Shown here: positions 33,764 through 43,527 of the stretch, piece after piece
How the letters are laid out: every line of letters starts with the position of its first letter
Numbering within the stretch: the first letter of the stretch is position 1
DNA from: Burkholderia sp. 4M9327F10
GTDB lineage: Bacteria > Pseudomonadota > Gammaproteobacteria > Burkholderiales > Burkholderiaceae
Direction: 5' to 3'
DNA length: 64,000 nucleotides
NCBI RefSeq assembly: GCF_005503145.1
Contig: NZ_SCNV01000001.1
Span: 248,001-312,000, forward strand
Notes under the pieces: model-generated
What the model was told of the DNA's origin: nothing
What the model saw: only the letters and a program-made list of their open reading frames with translations
Databases searched by the model: none
Translations under genes and position numbers: made by a program

Positions 33764-35098
33764 CAGGCTGTTGAAATAGCTCCCGCCGTCGTCATCGGAG
33801 CGGGAGCGGTAAACGTTGAAACAAGGGAACGGACAACACTGAGACCGAAACGATGCGCGGAGCGGACGGCTACACCGAGGCGATGTTCACAATGGCCAAG
33901 CTGGATGACTTCATGCCTGCCAGCCCCCCCTTGCGGCCGATTCCTACCTGGCTGAACGATGCGCTCAAGCGCATGGACCTGGTGTTCGCACGCATGTACG
34001 AGGGTGATGCGAAGGGCGGCCGCCCGAGTATCGCCCCGGAGAAACTAATTCGCGCGCTGCTGTTGCAGATGCTGTATTCGATTCGGAGCGAACGCATGCT
34101 GATGGAGCATATCTCCTACAACATGCTGTTTCGCTGGTTTGTCGGCCTTGCGATGGACGATGCGGTGTGGGATCACTCGACCTTCAGCAAGAACCGTGAC
34201 CGACTGCTTGAGCACGACGTCATCGTGGGACTGTTCAACGAGACGGTTGAGGCGGCACATGCGCGCGGTTGTCTGTCGGGCGAGTATTTCAGCGTGGACG
34301 GTACGTTGATTCAGGCGTGGGCCGGGCACAAGAGCTTCGTGTGCAAAAACAGGGCCGATGATGATGCGCCGCCCGATGGCGGTGCGCGTGAGCGCGAGAA
34401 CTGGCACGGTGAGAAGCGTAGCAACGAGACGCACGAATCGAGCACGGACAGCGAGGCAAAGCTGTTTCGCAAGAGCCGGCGCACCGGTGCGCTGCTTTGC
34501 TAGATCGGGCACCTGCTTACGGATAACCGGCATGGCCTCGTGGCGAACGCGCAGGTAACGCAGGCCAGCGGTACCGCCGAACGCGACGCCGCGGTCGAGA
34601 TGCTCGCGGACGCAGCGCAACTTGCAAGCGCGCCCATTACGGTTGGGGCCGACAAGAACTACGACACGGCGGGCTTCGTGGCAAGTTGCCGCGCCAATCG
34701 TGTGACGCCGCATGTGGCGCAAAACGACGGCCGCGCGGGTGGCTCGGCCATTGACGCTCGTACGGCACGCTGGGCCGGCTACGCCATCAGTCAGCACAAG
34801 CGCAAATGCATCGAGCAGGTCTTCGGCTGGGGCAAGACGGTCGGCCGTATACGTCAGGCAACGTATCGCGGCCGCGAGCGGGTCGAACAGTTGTTCCTGC
34901 TGACACAAGCGGCCTACAACCTCACGCGCATGCGTACGCTCGCCGGCAGACCGGCATAGAAACGCAAATCGGCGAAGAGACGGCATTGGTTCCACCTGAA
35001 TTGAGGACGCTCGGTATCAAATCGACACGAGCCAGACCGACGCGGCGGTTCTTCGGAAAGGCATGCCGCGCGCCGGCGAGGTGTATTTCAACAGCCTG
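33764..35098 (+). mobile_element. IS5-family element with CTAG target duplication
   Basis: 1335 bp. Ends CAGGCTGTTGAAATA (33764) and its exact inverse TATTTCAACAGCCTG (ending 35098) form perfect 15-bp inverted repeats. CTAG occurs on both sides (33760-33763 and 35099-35102), the target duplication. The left CTAG is made by the end of IS5 copy 2, so this element inserted after copy 2. It contains one transposase frame broken by TAG. Confidence 0.9.
33853..34959 (+). pseudogene. IS5-family transposase with in-frame TAG
   Basis: 368 codons in one frame. Seen: RPIPTWLNDALKRMDLVFAR, RALLLQMLYSIRSERMLMEH, WDHSTFSKNRDRLL, GEYFSVDGTLIQAWAGHKSF (first catalytic Asp), GADKNYDTAGFV (second) and CIEQVFGWGKTVG (Glu). 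The reading frame is interrupted once, by TAG at 34501-34503 after ALLC, where relatives have tyrosine (LCYMGHLL-type). Without suppression the product would lack the second Asp and the Glu. Confidence 0.88.
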
Positions 35099-35196
35099 CT
35101 AGAAGCTAGCGGCTGCAGCAGGAGCAAAAATTCCTTAACCTTCGGAAATTGAAGTCTGGTACCCTGCGCCCTTTGCTACCGCTTGCATTCGACTCG

Positions 35197-35604
35197 ATGG
35201 AATCCCCCTTCAACGACCGTGGCGTCTCGGTTACGCGCAACGCGCTCTCCGCCGCCGGACAGGTCTTTCCGCTGCGCGAAATTCTCAACGTGCGCGTCGT
35301 CACCGTGCAAAAAAACAAGATCCTGCCCATTGCGCTGGCGGTGATCGGCCTGGCCGGCGCGATAGTGGGCGGCGTGTTCCGCTCGCCTGCGGGCATCGTG
35401 TGCGGCATCATGCTCGCAGTCGTGGGCTGGCTCACATGGTCCACCCAGGACGTGACGCATCGCCTGCTCGTCGAAACCAGCAGCGGCGAGCGTGAAGCGC
35501 TGTCGAGTATCGATCTCGAGTTTGTCGAGCGCGTGGCGCAGACGGTGCGCGAGACCATGGCCGCCGCGCCCGCTTCAGGCCCGGCAGCAGCGCCGCAAGC
35601 CTGA
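35197..35604 (+). CDS. DUF6232-like membrane protein
   Basis: 135 residues from ATG 35197 (MESPFNDRGVSVTRNALS); the frame extends upstream without a good start. Seen: a short N-terminal beta segment (VFPLREILNVRVV), two membrane helices (PIALAVIGLAGAIVGGVF, IVCGIMLAVVGWLTW) and a polar C-terminus ending in an Ala/Pro tail. Small proteins of this layout are common in Burkholderia and have no known function. It is the first core-like gene after the mobile region. Confidence 0.75.
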   Translation: MESPFNDRGVSVTRNALSAAGQVFPLREILNVRVVTVQKNKILPIALAVIGLAGAIVGGVFRSPAGIVCGIMLAVVGWLTWSTQDVTHRLLVETSSGEREALSSIDLEFVERVAQTVRETMAAAPASGPAAAPQA

Positions 35605-35766
35605 CAGGATGGACTTGCGCCCTGCAACGGACAGCGCTGGTGCACGACGTCGTTAACACAAAATTAACCCGGAAGCCGCCAGCTTTTGCACTCGCTTGAG
35701 ACTCGCGCGGCTACAGTGGACCTGTCTCCACAACACGCCGCCGACCTCCGTGGCGGCGCACCTACG

Positions 35767-36105
35767 ATGTTTCAGTCCACCGTCACGCCTGCCACGCTGA
35801 GCCACCGAGGTTTGCGCGCACGCGCTTCCTCGACACCTGCTACACCTGTGCGCGTACCGCTCGTCACACTCGACGTCACGGTGCCCGGCACCTCCTCAGC
35901 CACCGGCAGACGGGCGTTGCACGCCGCACTCGGCAAAAACCTGCGGCTCTACGTCGTCACCATCGACAAGCGCAACGAGCGCATCACCTTCCGCGTCGAA
36001 GTCGTCTCACGCACCCTCGATGAAGTGATCGGCGCCCTCGCCGGCGCGCTGGACCGGGCCATCCTCGGCCGCGCGGTGGAAAGCATGGTCCGCAGTCCTG
36101 CGTGA
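35767..36105 (+). CDS. Conserved hypothetical protein
   Basis: 112 residues from ATG 35767. Seen: a Ser/Thr/Pro-rich start, then a compact domain (VPLVTLDVTVPGTSSATGRRALHAALGKNLRLY, split, then ITFRVEVVSRTLDEVIGALAGALDRAIL). It has no signal peptide or membrane helix. The alternation suggests a small alpha/beta (ferredoxin-like) fold, but I recognise no family. High GC and good codon bias support a real gene. Confidence 0.6.
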   Translation: MFQSTVTPATLSHRGLRARASSTPATPVRVPLVTLDVTVPGTSSATGRRALHAALGKNLRLYVVTIDKRNERITFRVEVVSRTLDEVIGALAGALDRAILGRAVESMVRSPA

Positions 36106-36343
36106 TCGTTCGCACGGCGTCTGATACGAATCAAGCCTTTACACATTTTCTCAATTCGGTCTGGCGAGGCAGGTAGAGTCTGCGGTTCTTTTATCCCGCG
36201 TTCCCTTCCGCAGGCCTCGCAAGCGCTCCAGTTTCACTGCCCACAAGGCAAACGGACCTCGCGACCGCCGCCCTTGCGGCCCGCTTCACCGCTCACGATG
36301 CACCGCCTCCGCCAGGGACACGCTCTTTTACAAAGTGCGCGCC

Positions 36344-37423
36344 ATGTCCCTCTTGTCCCGAAATTCGCTGCATTCCCTGCGCGGCCGTTTGACCGCCCTC
36401 ACCACAGCGGCGCTGCTGGGCGCTGCCGCCTTGAGCGGCTGCGCGGTCAGCTTTCCTGTGCCCACGCCGCCCACACCCGCCGCCACACTGATCAACGGCG
36501 GTAACGACGGTGTGCTGATCCCGTTGAAGGTCGAACGCGCCGACGAAGGTCACGCGCGGCTCGGCCTGCCGGTCCAGCTCGACGGCAAGGCGGTCTATCT
36601 GGCGTTCGATACCGGCACCCAGGGCGTGCGCGTGTTGTCGAAAGTGTTGCCCGGCACGAACTATCCGGCCGCAGGCGCCACGACTTCCCTGACGTTTGCG
36701 AATGGCGCCCAGGTCTCGGGTCCGTCAGTCAAGCTGCCGTTCAGCGTGATCGGCACGAAGCCGGTGGATGCCACCGTGCAAAGCGTCGACGACGTGCGCT
36801 GCCAGCGCACCCAGAGGCGGTGCCTCGCCATGGATGGCTACACCGGTGAATTCGGCTGGGCGTTCTCGGGCATCTTCGGCGCCGGCGTCGCGCAGCCGGA
36901 CGACGACTGCTGCACGCAGCCGCTGCGGGCGTTGCCGGGCAACATCGGCCAGCGCTACCTGGTGCGCTCGAATTTCGCCAAGCCGTTTGTGATCCTGAGT
37001 CCGTCGAGCGCTCTCACGCAGAATTTCACCATGGTGCCAATGACGGCCGCACAGGGAGGCGGCAGCCAGTGGCCGGTGGGCTGCGTTCAGGTCAGCAACA
37101 AGATGCGCTTCTGCGCGCCTGTGGTGTTCGCCACCGGCAGCACCGGCATGATCCGCGTCGAAACCGACAAGGCGCCAAACTGGACCGACGACGGTGACGA
37201 AAACGCCGTGCTCGCCCAGGGCAACTACGACGTCGCACTCGGCGTCGGCTCGTGGGGGCATCGCTACGAAGGCGCTCAGGTCACCATCGCCAAGGCGAAA
37301 CCGGGCGCTAACCGGATTGTGGTGGGCCTGATGGCGATGCAGAACCTCGACGTGCTGCTCGACTTCCAGCACAGCCAGCTCGGGCTGCGCGCGGCGCAAG
37401 CGTCGGAGACGTTTGCGCCGTAA
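36344..37423 (+). CDS. Lipoprotein with retropepsin-like DTG motif
   Basis: 359 residues from ATG 36344 (the frame also has GTG 36335). Seen: a signal peptide with lipobox ALSGC, then a Pro-rich linker, and at about residue 85-95 VYLAFDTGTQGVRVLS, which has the D-T-G and flanking hydrophobics of aspartic (retropepsin-like) proteases. Only one such motif is clear; four to six cysteines (CQRTQRRC, DDCC, GCVQV, FCAP) probably form disulfides in the periplasm. The C-terminus (IVVGLMAMQNLDVLLDFQ) matches the end of pepsin-like folds, where the enzyme usually returns to the membrane-distal lobe. Function unknown. Confidence 0.7.
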   Translation: MSLLSRNSLHSLRGRLTALTTAALLGAAALSGCAVSFPVPTPPTPAATLINGGNDGVLIPLKVERADEGHARLGLPVQLDGKAVYLAFDTGTQGVRVLSKVLPGTNYPAAGATTSLTFANGAQVSGPSVKLPFSVIGTKPVDATVQSVDDVRCQRTQRRCLAMDGYTGEFGWAFSGIFGAGVAQPDDDCCTQPLRALPGNIGQRYLVRSNFAKPFVILSPSSALTQNFTMVPMTAAQGGGSQWPVGCVQVSNKMRFCAPVVFATGSTGMIRVETDKAPNWTDDGDENAVLAQGNYDVALGVGSWGHRYEGAQVTIAKAKPGANRIVVGLMAMQNLDVLLDFQHSQLGLRAAQASETFAP

Positions 37424-37483
37424 GCATCGGAGTAGCGCCATGCACGCTGCGCCGCGTCTCTGCGCGCGGCACAGCGTCTTCCT

Positions 37484-39937
37484 TCAGGACATATCCACTG
37501 GCTTCACATGCCAGATCTCGCGGGCATATTCGCCAATCGTGCGATCCGACGAGAACTGCCCCATGCCGGCGACGTTCTCGATCGCGCTCTCGGCCCACGC
37601 CCGCTGATTGCGGAAACGCTCATCCACTTCATTCTGCGCCTTCGCAAAGGCCGCGAAATCCGCCAGTACCATGTAGTGATCACCCCAGTCCACGAGGGTA
37701 TGGAAGATGTCCGAGAAGCGCAGCGGATCGTCGGGCGAAAAGAAGCCCGTGCGAATCTGATCGAGCGCCATGCGCAGTTCGGGGTTTTCTTCGTATAGCT
37801 GGCGCGGACGGTAGCCGGCCGCGCGCAGGTCGTCCACCTCGTCAGCGGTATGACCGAAGATGAAGATGTTCTCGCGCCCCACCGCATCGCAGATCTCGAT
37901 GTTCGCGCCGTCCATCGTGCCGATCGTCAGCGCGCCGTTGAGCGCCAGCTTCATGTTGCCGGTGCCCGAGGCCTCGGTGCCTGCCATCGAAATCTGTTCG
38001 GACAGATCCGCAGCAGGAATGATCAGCTCCGCCACGCTCACGCCGTAGTTCGGCACGAACACCACCTTCAGGCGATCGCCGATCAACGGATCGTGATTGA
38101 CCTTCTCGCTCACATCGCCGATCAGCTTGATGATGGTCTTCGCCATCCGGTACGCGGAAGCCGCCTTGCCCGCGAACATCACCACCCGCGGAACCCAGTC
38201 GAGTTCCGGATTGGCGCGAATCTGGTTGTAGCGCACGATCACATGCAGCACGTTCAAAAGCTGCCGCTTGTATTCGTGAATGCGCTTCACCTGCAGATCG
38301 AACAGCGCACCTGGGTCGAACGAGACCTTCGTGTGGTGGGCGAGATGCTGCGCGAGGCGCAGCTTGTTCTGCCGCTTCGCCTCGCGAAACGCGTCGACGA
38401 ACGCGCTGTCGTTGCGCAGATCGCGCAGTCTCTCGAGTTCGAACAGATCGCGGCGCCAGTGCGTGCCGATCTGCGCGTCGATCAGCGACGACAGCGACGG
38501 GCTCGCCTGCGCCAGCCAGCGGCGCGGCGTAATGCCGTTGGTGACATTGGTAAAGCGTTCGGGGTAGAGACGCGCGAAGTCCGCAAAGATGTCGCGCGTC
38601 ATCAGTTGCGAATGCAGCTTCGAGACGCCATTGACCTTCTGGCTCGCCACAATCGCCAGATACGCCATGCGCACGCGCCGCTGGCCGTATTCGTCCACCA
38701 GCGAAATGCGCCGGATCATCTCGGCGTCGTGCCCCGACTGCTCGCTGACGTGCTTGAGAAACTGCGCGTTGATCTCGAAGATGATCTCGAGGTGGCGCGG
38801 CAGCAGACGCGCCAGCATTTCGACATCCCACGTTTCGAGCGCTTCCGGCATCAGCGTGTGATTGGTGTACGAGAACATCTGCTGGATCTGGTGCCATGCC
38901 TTGTCCCACGGCACATGATGCACGTCGACCAGCAGGCGCATCAGCTCGGGAATGGCCAGTACCGGGTGGGTATCGTTCAGGTGCACCGCGACCTTCTCCG
39001 CAAAGCGGCCGAAGGTGCTGTGCGTGCGCTGATAGCGGCGGATCAGGTCCTGCATTGTCGCCGAGACGAAGAAATACTCCTGGCGCAGGCGCAATTCGCG
39101 ACCGGCCGGTGTGGAGTCGTCCGGATACAGCAGGCGGGAGACGTTCTCCGACATCGTTTTTGCATCGACGGCGCTACGGTAATCGCCGCGGTTGAACGCG
39201 GACAGGTCGAGCTCATCGGTCGCCCGTGCGGACCACAGGCGCAGCGTGTTGGTCGCGCTCGTCGCGTAGCCGGGGATGACCGTGTCATAGGCCGTCGCGT
39301 TGACGTGCTCGGTGTCGATCCACTCCACGTGGTCGCCGCGCTGCACCGTGCGGCCGCCGAAATGCACCAGATAGCGAATCTCGGAGCGCGGAAATTCCCA
39401 TGGGTTGCCGGCGCGCAGCCAGTAGTCCGGCGCCTCCACCTGCTCGCCATTCACGATCTGCTGGCGGAACATGCCGTACTCGTAGCGAATGCCGTAGCCG
39501 AAACCCGGAATGCCGAGTGTCGCCATTGAATCGAGAAAGCATGCCGCGAGGCGGCCGAGACCGCCGTTGCCGAGCGCGGCATCCGGCTCCATATCGGTCA
39601 ACGCTTCCATATCCACGCCAAGGCTCGCTAACGCTTCGCGCATCGGCTCGTAGATGCCAAGCGCGAGCAGCGCGTTGGTAAACGTGCGGCCGATCAGGAA
39701 TTCCATCGACAGGTAGTACACGCGCTTCACGTCCTGCTCGTACTGCAGGCGCGTGGTCGTCATCCAGCGCGCGACCAACCGGTCGCGTACCGCGAGCGCG
39801 GCAGCGTGCAGCCAGTCATGGGGACGGGCAGTGACGGCATCCTTACCGACGCCGTACATCATGCGGTTGGAAATAGAGCGCCGTAGCGCATCGACAGTAC
39901 TGTTGAGCTGGTCGAACTCCAGATCCACGGCTGTCAT
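37484..39937 (-). CDS. glgP: Glycogen/maltodextrin phosphorylase
   Basis: 817 residues from ATG 39937, which has a GGAGG site. It releases glucose 1-phosphate from alpha-1,4-glucan ends using phosphate. Seen: the GT35 PLP signature [20 protein letters not shown] with the PLP lysine, [26 protein letters not shown], and [10 protein letters not shown]. Length and motifs fit a complete enzyme. It stands alone, with no other glycogen genes in the window. Confidence 0.96.
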   Translation of the reverse strand: MTAVDLEFDQLNSTVDALRRSISNRMMYGVGKDAVTARPHDWLHAAALAVRDRLVARWMTTTRLQYEQDVKRVYYLSMEFLIGRTFTNALLALGIYEPMREALASLGVDMEALTDMEPDAALGNGGLGRLAACFLDSMATLGIPGFGYGIRYEYGMFRQQIVNGEQVEAPDYWLRAGNPWEFPRSEIRYLVHFGGRTVQRGDHVEWIDTEHVNATAYDTVIPGYATSATNTLRLWSARATDELDLSAFNRGDYRSAVDAKTMSENVSRLLYPDDSTPAGRELRLRQEYFFVSATMQDLIRRYQRTHSTFGRFAEKVAVHLNDTHPVLAIPELMRLLVDVHHVPWDKAWHQIQQMFSYTNHTLMPEALETWDVEMLARLLPRHLEIIFEINAQFLKHVSEQSGHDAEMIRRISLVDEYGQRRVRMAYLAIVASQKVNGVSKLHSQLMTRDIFADFARLYPERFTNVTNGITPRRWLAQASPSLSSLIDAQIGTHWRRDLFELERLRDLRNDSAFVDAFREAKRQNKLRLAQHLAHHTKVSFDPGALFDLQVKRIHEYKRQLLNVLHVIVRYNQIRANPELDWVPRVVMFAGKAASAYRMAKTIIKLIGDVSEKVNHDPLIGDRLKVVFVPNYGVSVAELIIPAADLSEQISMAGTEASGTGNMKLALNGALTIGTMDGANIEICDAVGRENIFIFGHTADEVDDLRAAGYRPRQLYEENPELRMALDQIRTGFFSPDDPLRFSDIFHTLVDWGDHYMVLADFAAFAKAQNEVDERFRNQRAWAESAIENVAGMGQFSSDRTIGEYAREIWHVKPVDMS

Positions 39938-40278
39938 CGAAGCCTCCGGTAAGAGCGACACAGCACACGCAAACCGCACAGTTGACGGACGGGAGGCGCG
40001 TGCCGGTCAGGCGGGTAAATATGCAGAGTAGGACATTTCCGATCTCCCGTCACCGGGACACCGGACCACCCACGCTGCGCGCAGAGTGGCTCGTATGGCC
40101 GCTCGCGGTCGCGCAAGCTGCCTCATGCCTCAATCAGGCACAGATACGGTGCAAGCACGCCTCAGGCGACCGGCTTGCCTGCACTAGTATGGAGGAAGAA
40201 GAAGGCATCTCCACGACCGTGCCAGCCGCATGCATAGGGCGCGCCAGCCTTCTTCATCGTGCCCCGACGGAGGTCGAG
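39938..40278. other. Divergent intergenic region upstream of glgP
   Basis: About 340 bp between glgP and the small plus-strand gene, presumably with both promoters. A plus-strand frame extends through it in phase with the small gene, but its upstream part has no ribosome site and looks non-coding. Confidence 0.5.
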
Positions 40279-40506
40279 ATGAACGCACAATCCATGCTTG
40301 GGATGTTCCACGCCCAGGAACTGCTGCTGGTCTCGCTGATTCGCGCGCTACCGCCGGAAGCGCGGCGCAGGATTGCCGACGAATTCCAGGAGCAGGTCGA
40401 GCTGGCCGAGGCGCCGCATCTGAGCGCCGCGCAGGAGCGCGAAACGACTGAGGCGTTCAAGGCGCACATTCGGAAGCTGTCCATTTTGCTCGCGTCTTTT
40501 AGCTGA
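40279..40506 (+). CDS. Small conserved hypothetical protein
   Basis: 75 residues. Start ATG 40279 has a strong GGAGG seven bases upstream. Seen: MLGMFHAQELLLVSLIRALP, ARRRIADEFQEQVELAEA and AFKAHIRKLSILLAS: an all-helical, amphipathic protein without signal or membrane helix. It may form helical dimers. No function known; the strong ribosome site and codon bias support it. Confidence 0.65.
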   Translation: MNAQSMLGMFHAQELLLVSLIRALPPEARRRIADEFQEQVELAEAPHLSAAQERETTEAFKAHIRKLSILLASFS

Positions 40507-40876
40507 TCGGGCTGAATCCGGTTGACGGATCGGGCGTGGCAGACGAAGCTCGCGGCCCTCGTCGTGAGGGCTGGTTGACCCGCTGCGCATGATTTGCGCC
40601 CACTGCGGCGGGTGCATGGGGGTGGCGGGCGGGCTTGACCGTTAGTTGCGTTTTTGCGGCCCAAACCTGTACCCCAGAAGTACCGTGGCCTGCTCGGCCG
40701 CCAGCAGAATTCTGCCGGGTCTGTAACAATCACTCCATTCGCAGCGCGTCGGGGCGTCATGCCGGTCAATCGCCCACGCGTGTCCCTCAATCCGCGCGTT
40801 GGCAATCGATCCCGCGAGGCGCTAGTCAGCCCTCTCGCGCCGGAATGCACGCCAGCCGACGAGCAAGGCCTTGCCC
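40507..40876. other. Intergenic region, no gene supported
   Basis: About 370 bp between two plus-strand genes. It has several GC-rich short dyads (for example CCTCGTCGTGAGGG near 40557) but no clear terminator with a T-run, and no frame with a family match. It should include the promoter of the DHA2 transporter. Confidence 0.45.
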
Positions 40877-42286
40877 GTGAACACCCCGCTTTCCCCCGAC
40901 TACGCACCGCCTGACGACGGCCCCATGTCCGCCAGCAACCGCCGCGCGATGGCCGCCATCATGCTGGCCGTCGCACTCGCCACGCTCGACACCGCCATCG
41001 CCAATACCGCCCTGCCGGCCATCGCGGCCGATCTGCACGCCGCACCGGCGGCGTCGGTCTGGATCATCAACGCGTATCAGCTCGCGATGGTCGCCACCCT
41101 GCTGCCGCTCGCGGCGCTCGGCGATATCGTGGGACACCGGCGCATCTATATCAGCGGCATTGCCGTGTTTACCGTGGCATCGCTCGCCTGCTCGCTATCC
41201 GGGACGCTGCCGCTGCTGGCCGCGGCGCGCGTGCTGCAAGGCCTGGGCGCGAGCGCGATCATGAGCGTCAACACCGCCTTGATCCGCTACTTATACCCGC
41301 CGCACCGGCTCGGACGCGGGGTCGGTCTGAACGCGCTGGTGGTGGGCGTGTCGTTCGCGGTCGGCCCGACGGTGGCTTCGCTGATCCTCTCGCTCGGCAC
41401 CTGGCCGTGGCTGTTCGCCGTCAACGTACCGCTCGGCGTGCTGGCGCTCGCCTTCGCGCTACCCGCCCTGCCGCAGACGGCACGCGGCACGCATCACTTC
41501 GACCGGGTCGCCGCGCTTCTCAACGTGATTACGTTCGCGGCGCTGATCTTCGCGCTAGGCGAAGCCGCCCAGCGCGAACCGGCGCAGTACGTATTGTGTG
41601 CAGCGGCGGTCGCCATTGTGTTCGGGATCCTGCTGATGCGCCGCGAAGCCGGGCACCCGGCGCCGATGCTGCCGGTCGATCTGTTCAAGTTGCCGGTGTT
41701 CGCGCTGTCGGCAGTGACCGCTGTGTGCTCGTTCGCCGCGCAGGGGCTGGCGTTCGTCTCGCTGCCGTTTTACTTCGAGGATGTGCTGCATCGCACCCAG
41801 GTGGAGACGGGCTTCCTGATGACGCCGTGGCCTGTGATCGTCGCGCTGGCGGCGCCGTTCGCCGGGCGGCTGTCGGACCGCTATCCGCCGGGCTTGCTAG
41901 GGGCGATCGGCCTGGCGGTGCTGTCTGCGGGGATGGCCTCGCTGGCGCTCTTGCCGGCGCATCCCCACGTGCTCGACATTGGCATCCGGATGGCGGTGTG
42001 CGGGGCAGGCTTCGGCTTTTTCCAGTCGCCGAACCTGAAAGCGCTGATGGCCAGTGCGCCACCCGAGCGCAGTGGCGGCGCGAGCGGCATTATCGCCACC
42101 GCGCGGCTGCTCGGCCAGACAACCGGCGCGGCGCTGGTGGCGCTGAGCTTCGGGATTGCCGGCCGGCATGGCCCGACGCTGGCGCTGACAGCGGGCGCGG
42201 TGTTCGCCGGGGCCGCCAGCATCGCCAGCGGCTTGAGGCTGTTCGCGCCTTCGCATCGCACGCCGGTGAGCGCGCAGGCGAAGTAA
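40877..42286 (+). CDS. DHA2-family (14-helix) MFS drug/multidrug exporter
   Basis: About 469 residues with 14 predicted helices. Seen: LDTAIANTALPAIAADL in the first helix, motif A-like LGDIVGHRRIYISGI, motif C GLNALVVGVSFAVGPTVASLI, and NVPLGVLALAFALPALP. These mark the EmrB/QacA-type proton antiporters, which export lipophilic drugs. The frame opens with TTG 40871; GTG 40877 (behind an AAGG) and ATG 40925 (MSASNRRAM) are alternatives, and ATG 40925 is nearest the first helix. No adaptor (EmrA) gene is beside it. Confidence 0.88.
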   Translation: MNTPLSPDYAPPDDGPMSASNRRAMAAIMLAVALATLDTAIANTALPAIAADLHAAPAASVWIINAYQLAMVATLLPLAALGDIVGHRRIYISGIAVFTVASLACSLSGTLPLLAAARVLQGLGASAIMSVNTALIRYLYPPHRLGRGVGLNALVVGVSFAVGPTVASLILSLGTWPWLFAVNVPLGVLALAFALPALPQTARGTHHFDRVAALLNVITFAALIFALGEAAQREPAQYVLCAAAVAIVFGILLMRREAGHPAPMLPVDLFKLPVFALSAVTAVCSFAAQGLAFVSLPFYFEDVLHRTQVETGFLMTPWPVIVALAAPFAGRLSDRYPPGLLGAIGLAVLSAGMASLALLPAHPHVLDIGIRMAVCGAGFGFFQSPNLKALMASAPPERSGGASGIIATARLLGQTTGAALVALSFGIAGRHGPTLALTAGAVFAGAASIASGLRLFAPSHRTPVSAQAK

Positions 42287-42306
42287 GGAAGCTGCGCGCC
42301 GCGCCG

Positions 42307-43314
42307 TCAGTGCGTGGCGAAGTAGCCTTTCACGGCCGCGACAAACGTGTCGATATCGGCACGCGAGACGTCCCTATGCGTGACGAAGCGTGATGCGTAC
42401 AGCATCTGCGTCAGGATTCCGCGCTCCTTGAGCCACGCTTCCAGCGCTGCGCAGTGTTCGCGCGGAAACTGCACAAACACCATGTTGGTGGCGTGCGAGA
42501 GCACCTTGACCTGCTCGATCTGCCCGAGACCGGTGGCCAGATGCGCGGCGTTGGCGTGATCCTCGGCGAGGCGCTCGACGTTGTGATCGAGCGCGTACAG
42601 GCACGCCGCCGCCAGCACGCCGGCCTGGCGCATGCCGCCGCCCAGCACCTTGCGCCAGCGGTGCGCGCGCTGCAGCAGGTCTTTGCTGCCGACCAGCACC
42701 GAGCCCACCGGCGCGCCCAGTCCCTTCGAAAAACAGATGGAAACGGAATCGAACGGCACGCAAAGCGCCTCCACCGGCTGCCCCGAGGCGACCGCGGCAT
42801 TGCAGACGCGCGCGCCGTCAAGATGCGTTGCCAGCCCGTACTCGCGCGCAAGGCGTACCGCTTCGGTCACGTAACCGGCCAGCAGCACCTTGCCGCCGAT
42901 CGTATTTTCCAGCGCCAGCAAGCGCGTGCGCGCGAAGTGGTCGTCGATCGGCTTGATGGCTGCCTCGATCTTGTCGAGCGGCAGAGAGCCGTCGGCGGCG
43001 TTCTCGATCGGCTGCGGCTGGATGCTGCCCAGCACCGCCGCGCCGCCGCCTTCGTATTTGTAGGTGTGCGCCAGCTGGCCGACGATATATTCGTCGCCAC
43101 GCGCGCAATGCGCCATCAAGGCAGCCAGGTTGCTTTGCGTGCCGCTCGGGAAAAACAGGCCTGCTTCCTTGCCGGCGCGCTCGGCCACGGCGGCTTGCAG
43201 GCGTAACACGGTCGGGTCGTCGCCCCACACGTCGTCGCCCACTTCGGCGGACGCCATGGCGGCCAGCATGGGCTGGCTAGGACGGGTGACGGTATCGCTG
43301 CGCAAATCGATCAT
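42307..43314 (-). CDS. ltaE: Low-specificity L-threonine aldolase
   Basis: 335 residues from ATG 43314; the frame extends upstream without need. Splits L-threonine or L-allo-threonine into glycine and acetaldehyde using PLP. Seen: N-terminal MIDLRSDTVTRPSQPML, GDDVWGDDPTV, FFPSGTQSNLAALMAHC, HLDGARVCNAAV, and FSKGLGAPVGS with the PLP lysine. Complete and canonical. Convergent with the MFS gene, 20 bp apart. Confidence 0.95.
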   Translation of the reverse strand: MIDLRSDTVTRPSQPMLAAMASAEVGDDVWGDDPTVLRLQAAVAERAGKEAGLFFPSGTQSNLAALMAHCARGDEYIVGQLAHTYKYEGGGAAVLGSIQPQPIENAADGSLPLDKIEAAIKPIDDHFARTRLLALENTIGGKVLLAGYVTEAVRLAREYGLATHLDGARVCNAAVASGQPVEALCVPFDSVSICFSKGLGAPVGSVLVGSKDLLQRAHRWRKVLGGGMRQAGVLAAACLYALDHNVERLAEDHANAAHLATGLGQIEQVKVLSHATNMVFVQFPREHCAALEAWLKERGILTQMLYASRFVTHRDVSRADIDTFVAAVKGYFATH

Positions 43315-43527
43315 CGGAACATCCTGTATGAGAACGCCTTGGCCGGAGAGCCGTTGTCGCCCGTCTCCGGTAAGGCTGGCGGTGCGGAAACCGACCAGTT
43401 TATTCAATTCCGATGCCGCTGAAAACCGGCCGAAATAAGGCCGCCGCCCTCGGTTCCGGTCGTCCGCCGTTGGTCGTCCGCCGTTGGCGGTGCGTCGCGT
43501 TGGCGCTGCGACCTTAGCCTTGCGCCC

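Noticed and set aside
37850..39529. 559-codon plus-strand frame opposite glgP
   Set aside because: Shadow of glgP; no motif and Arg/His/Gln-rich composition.
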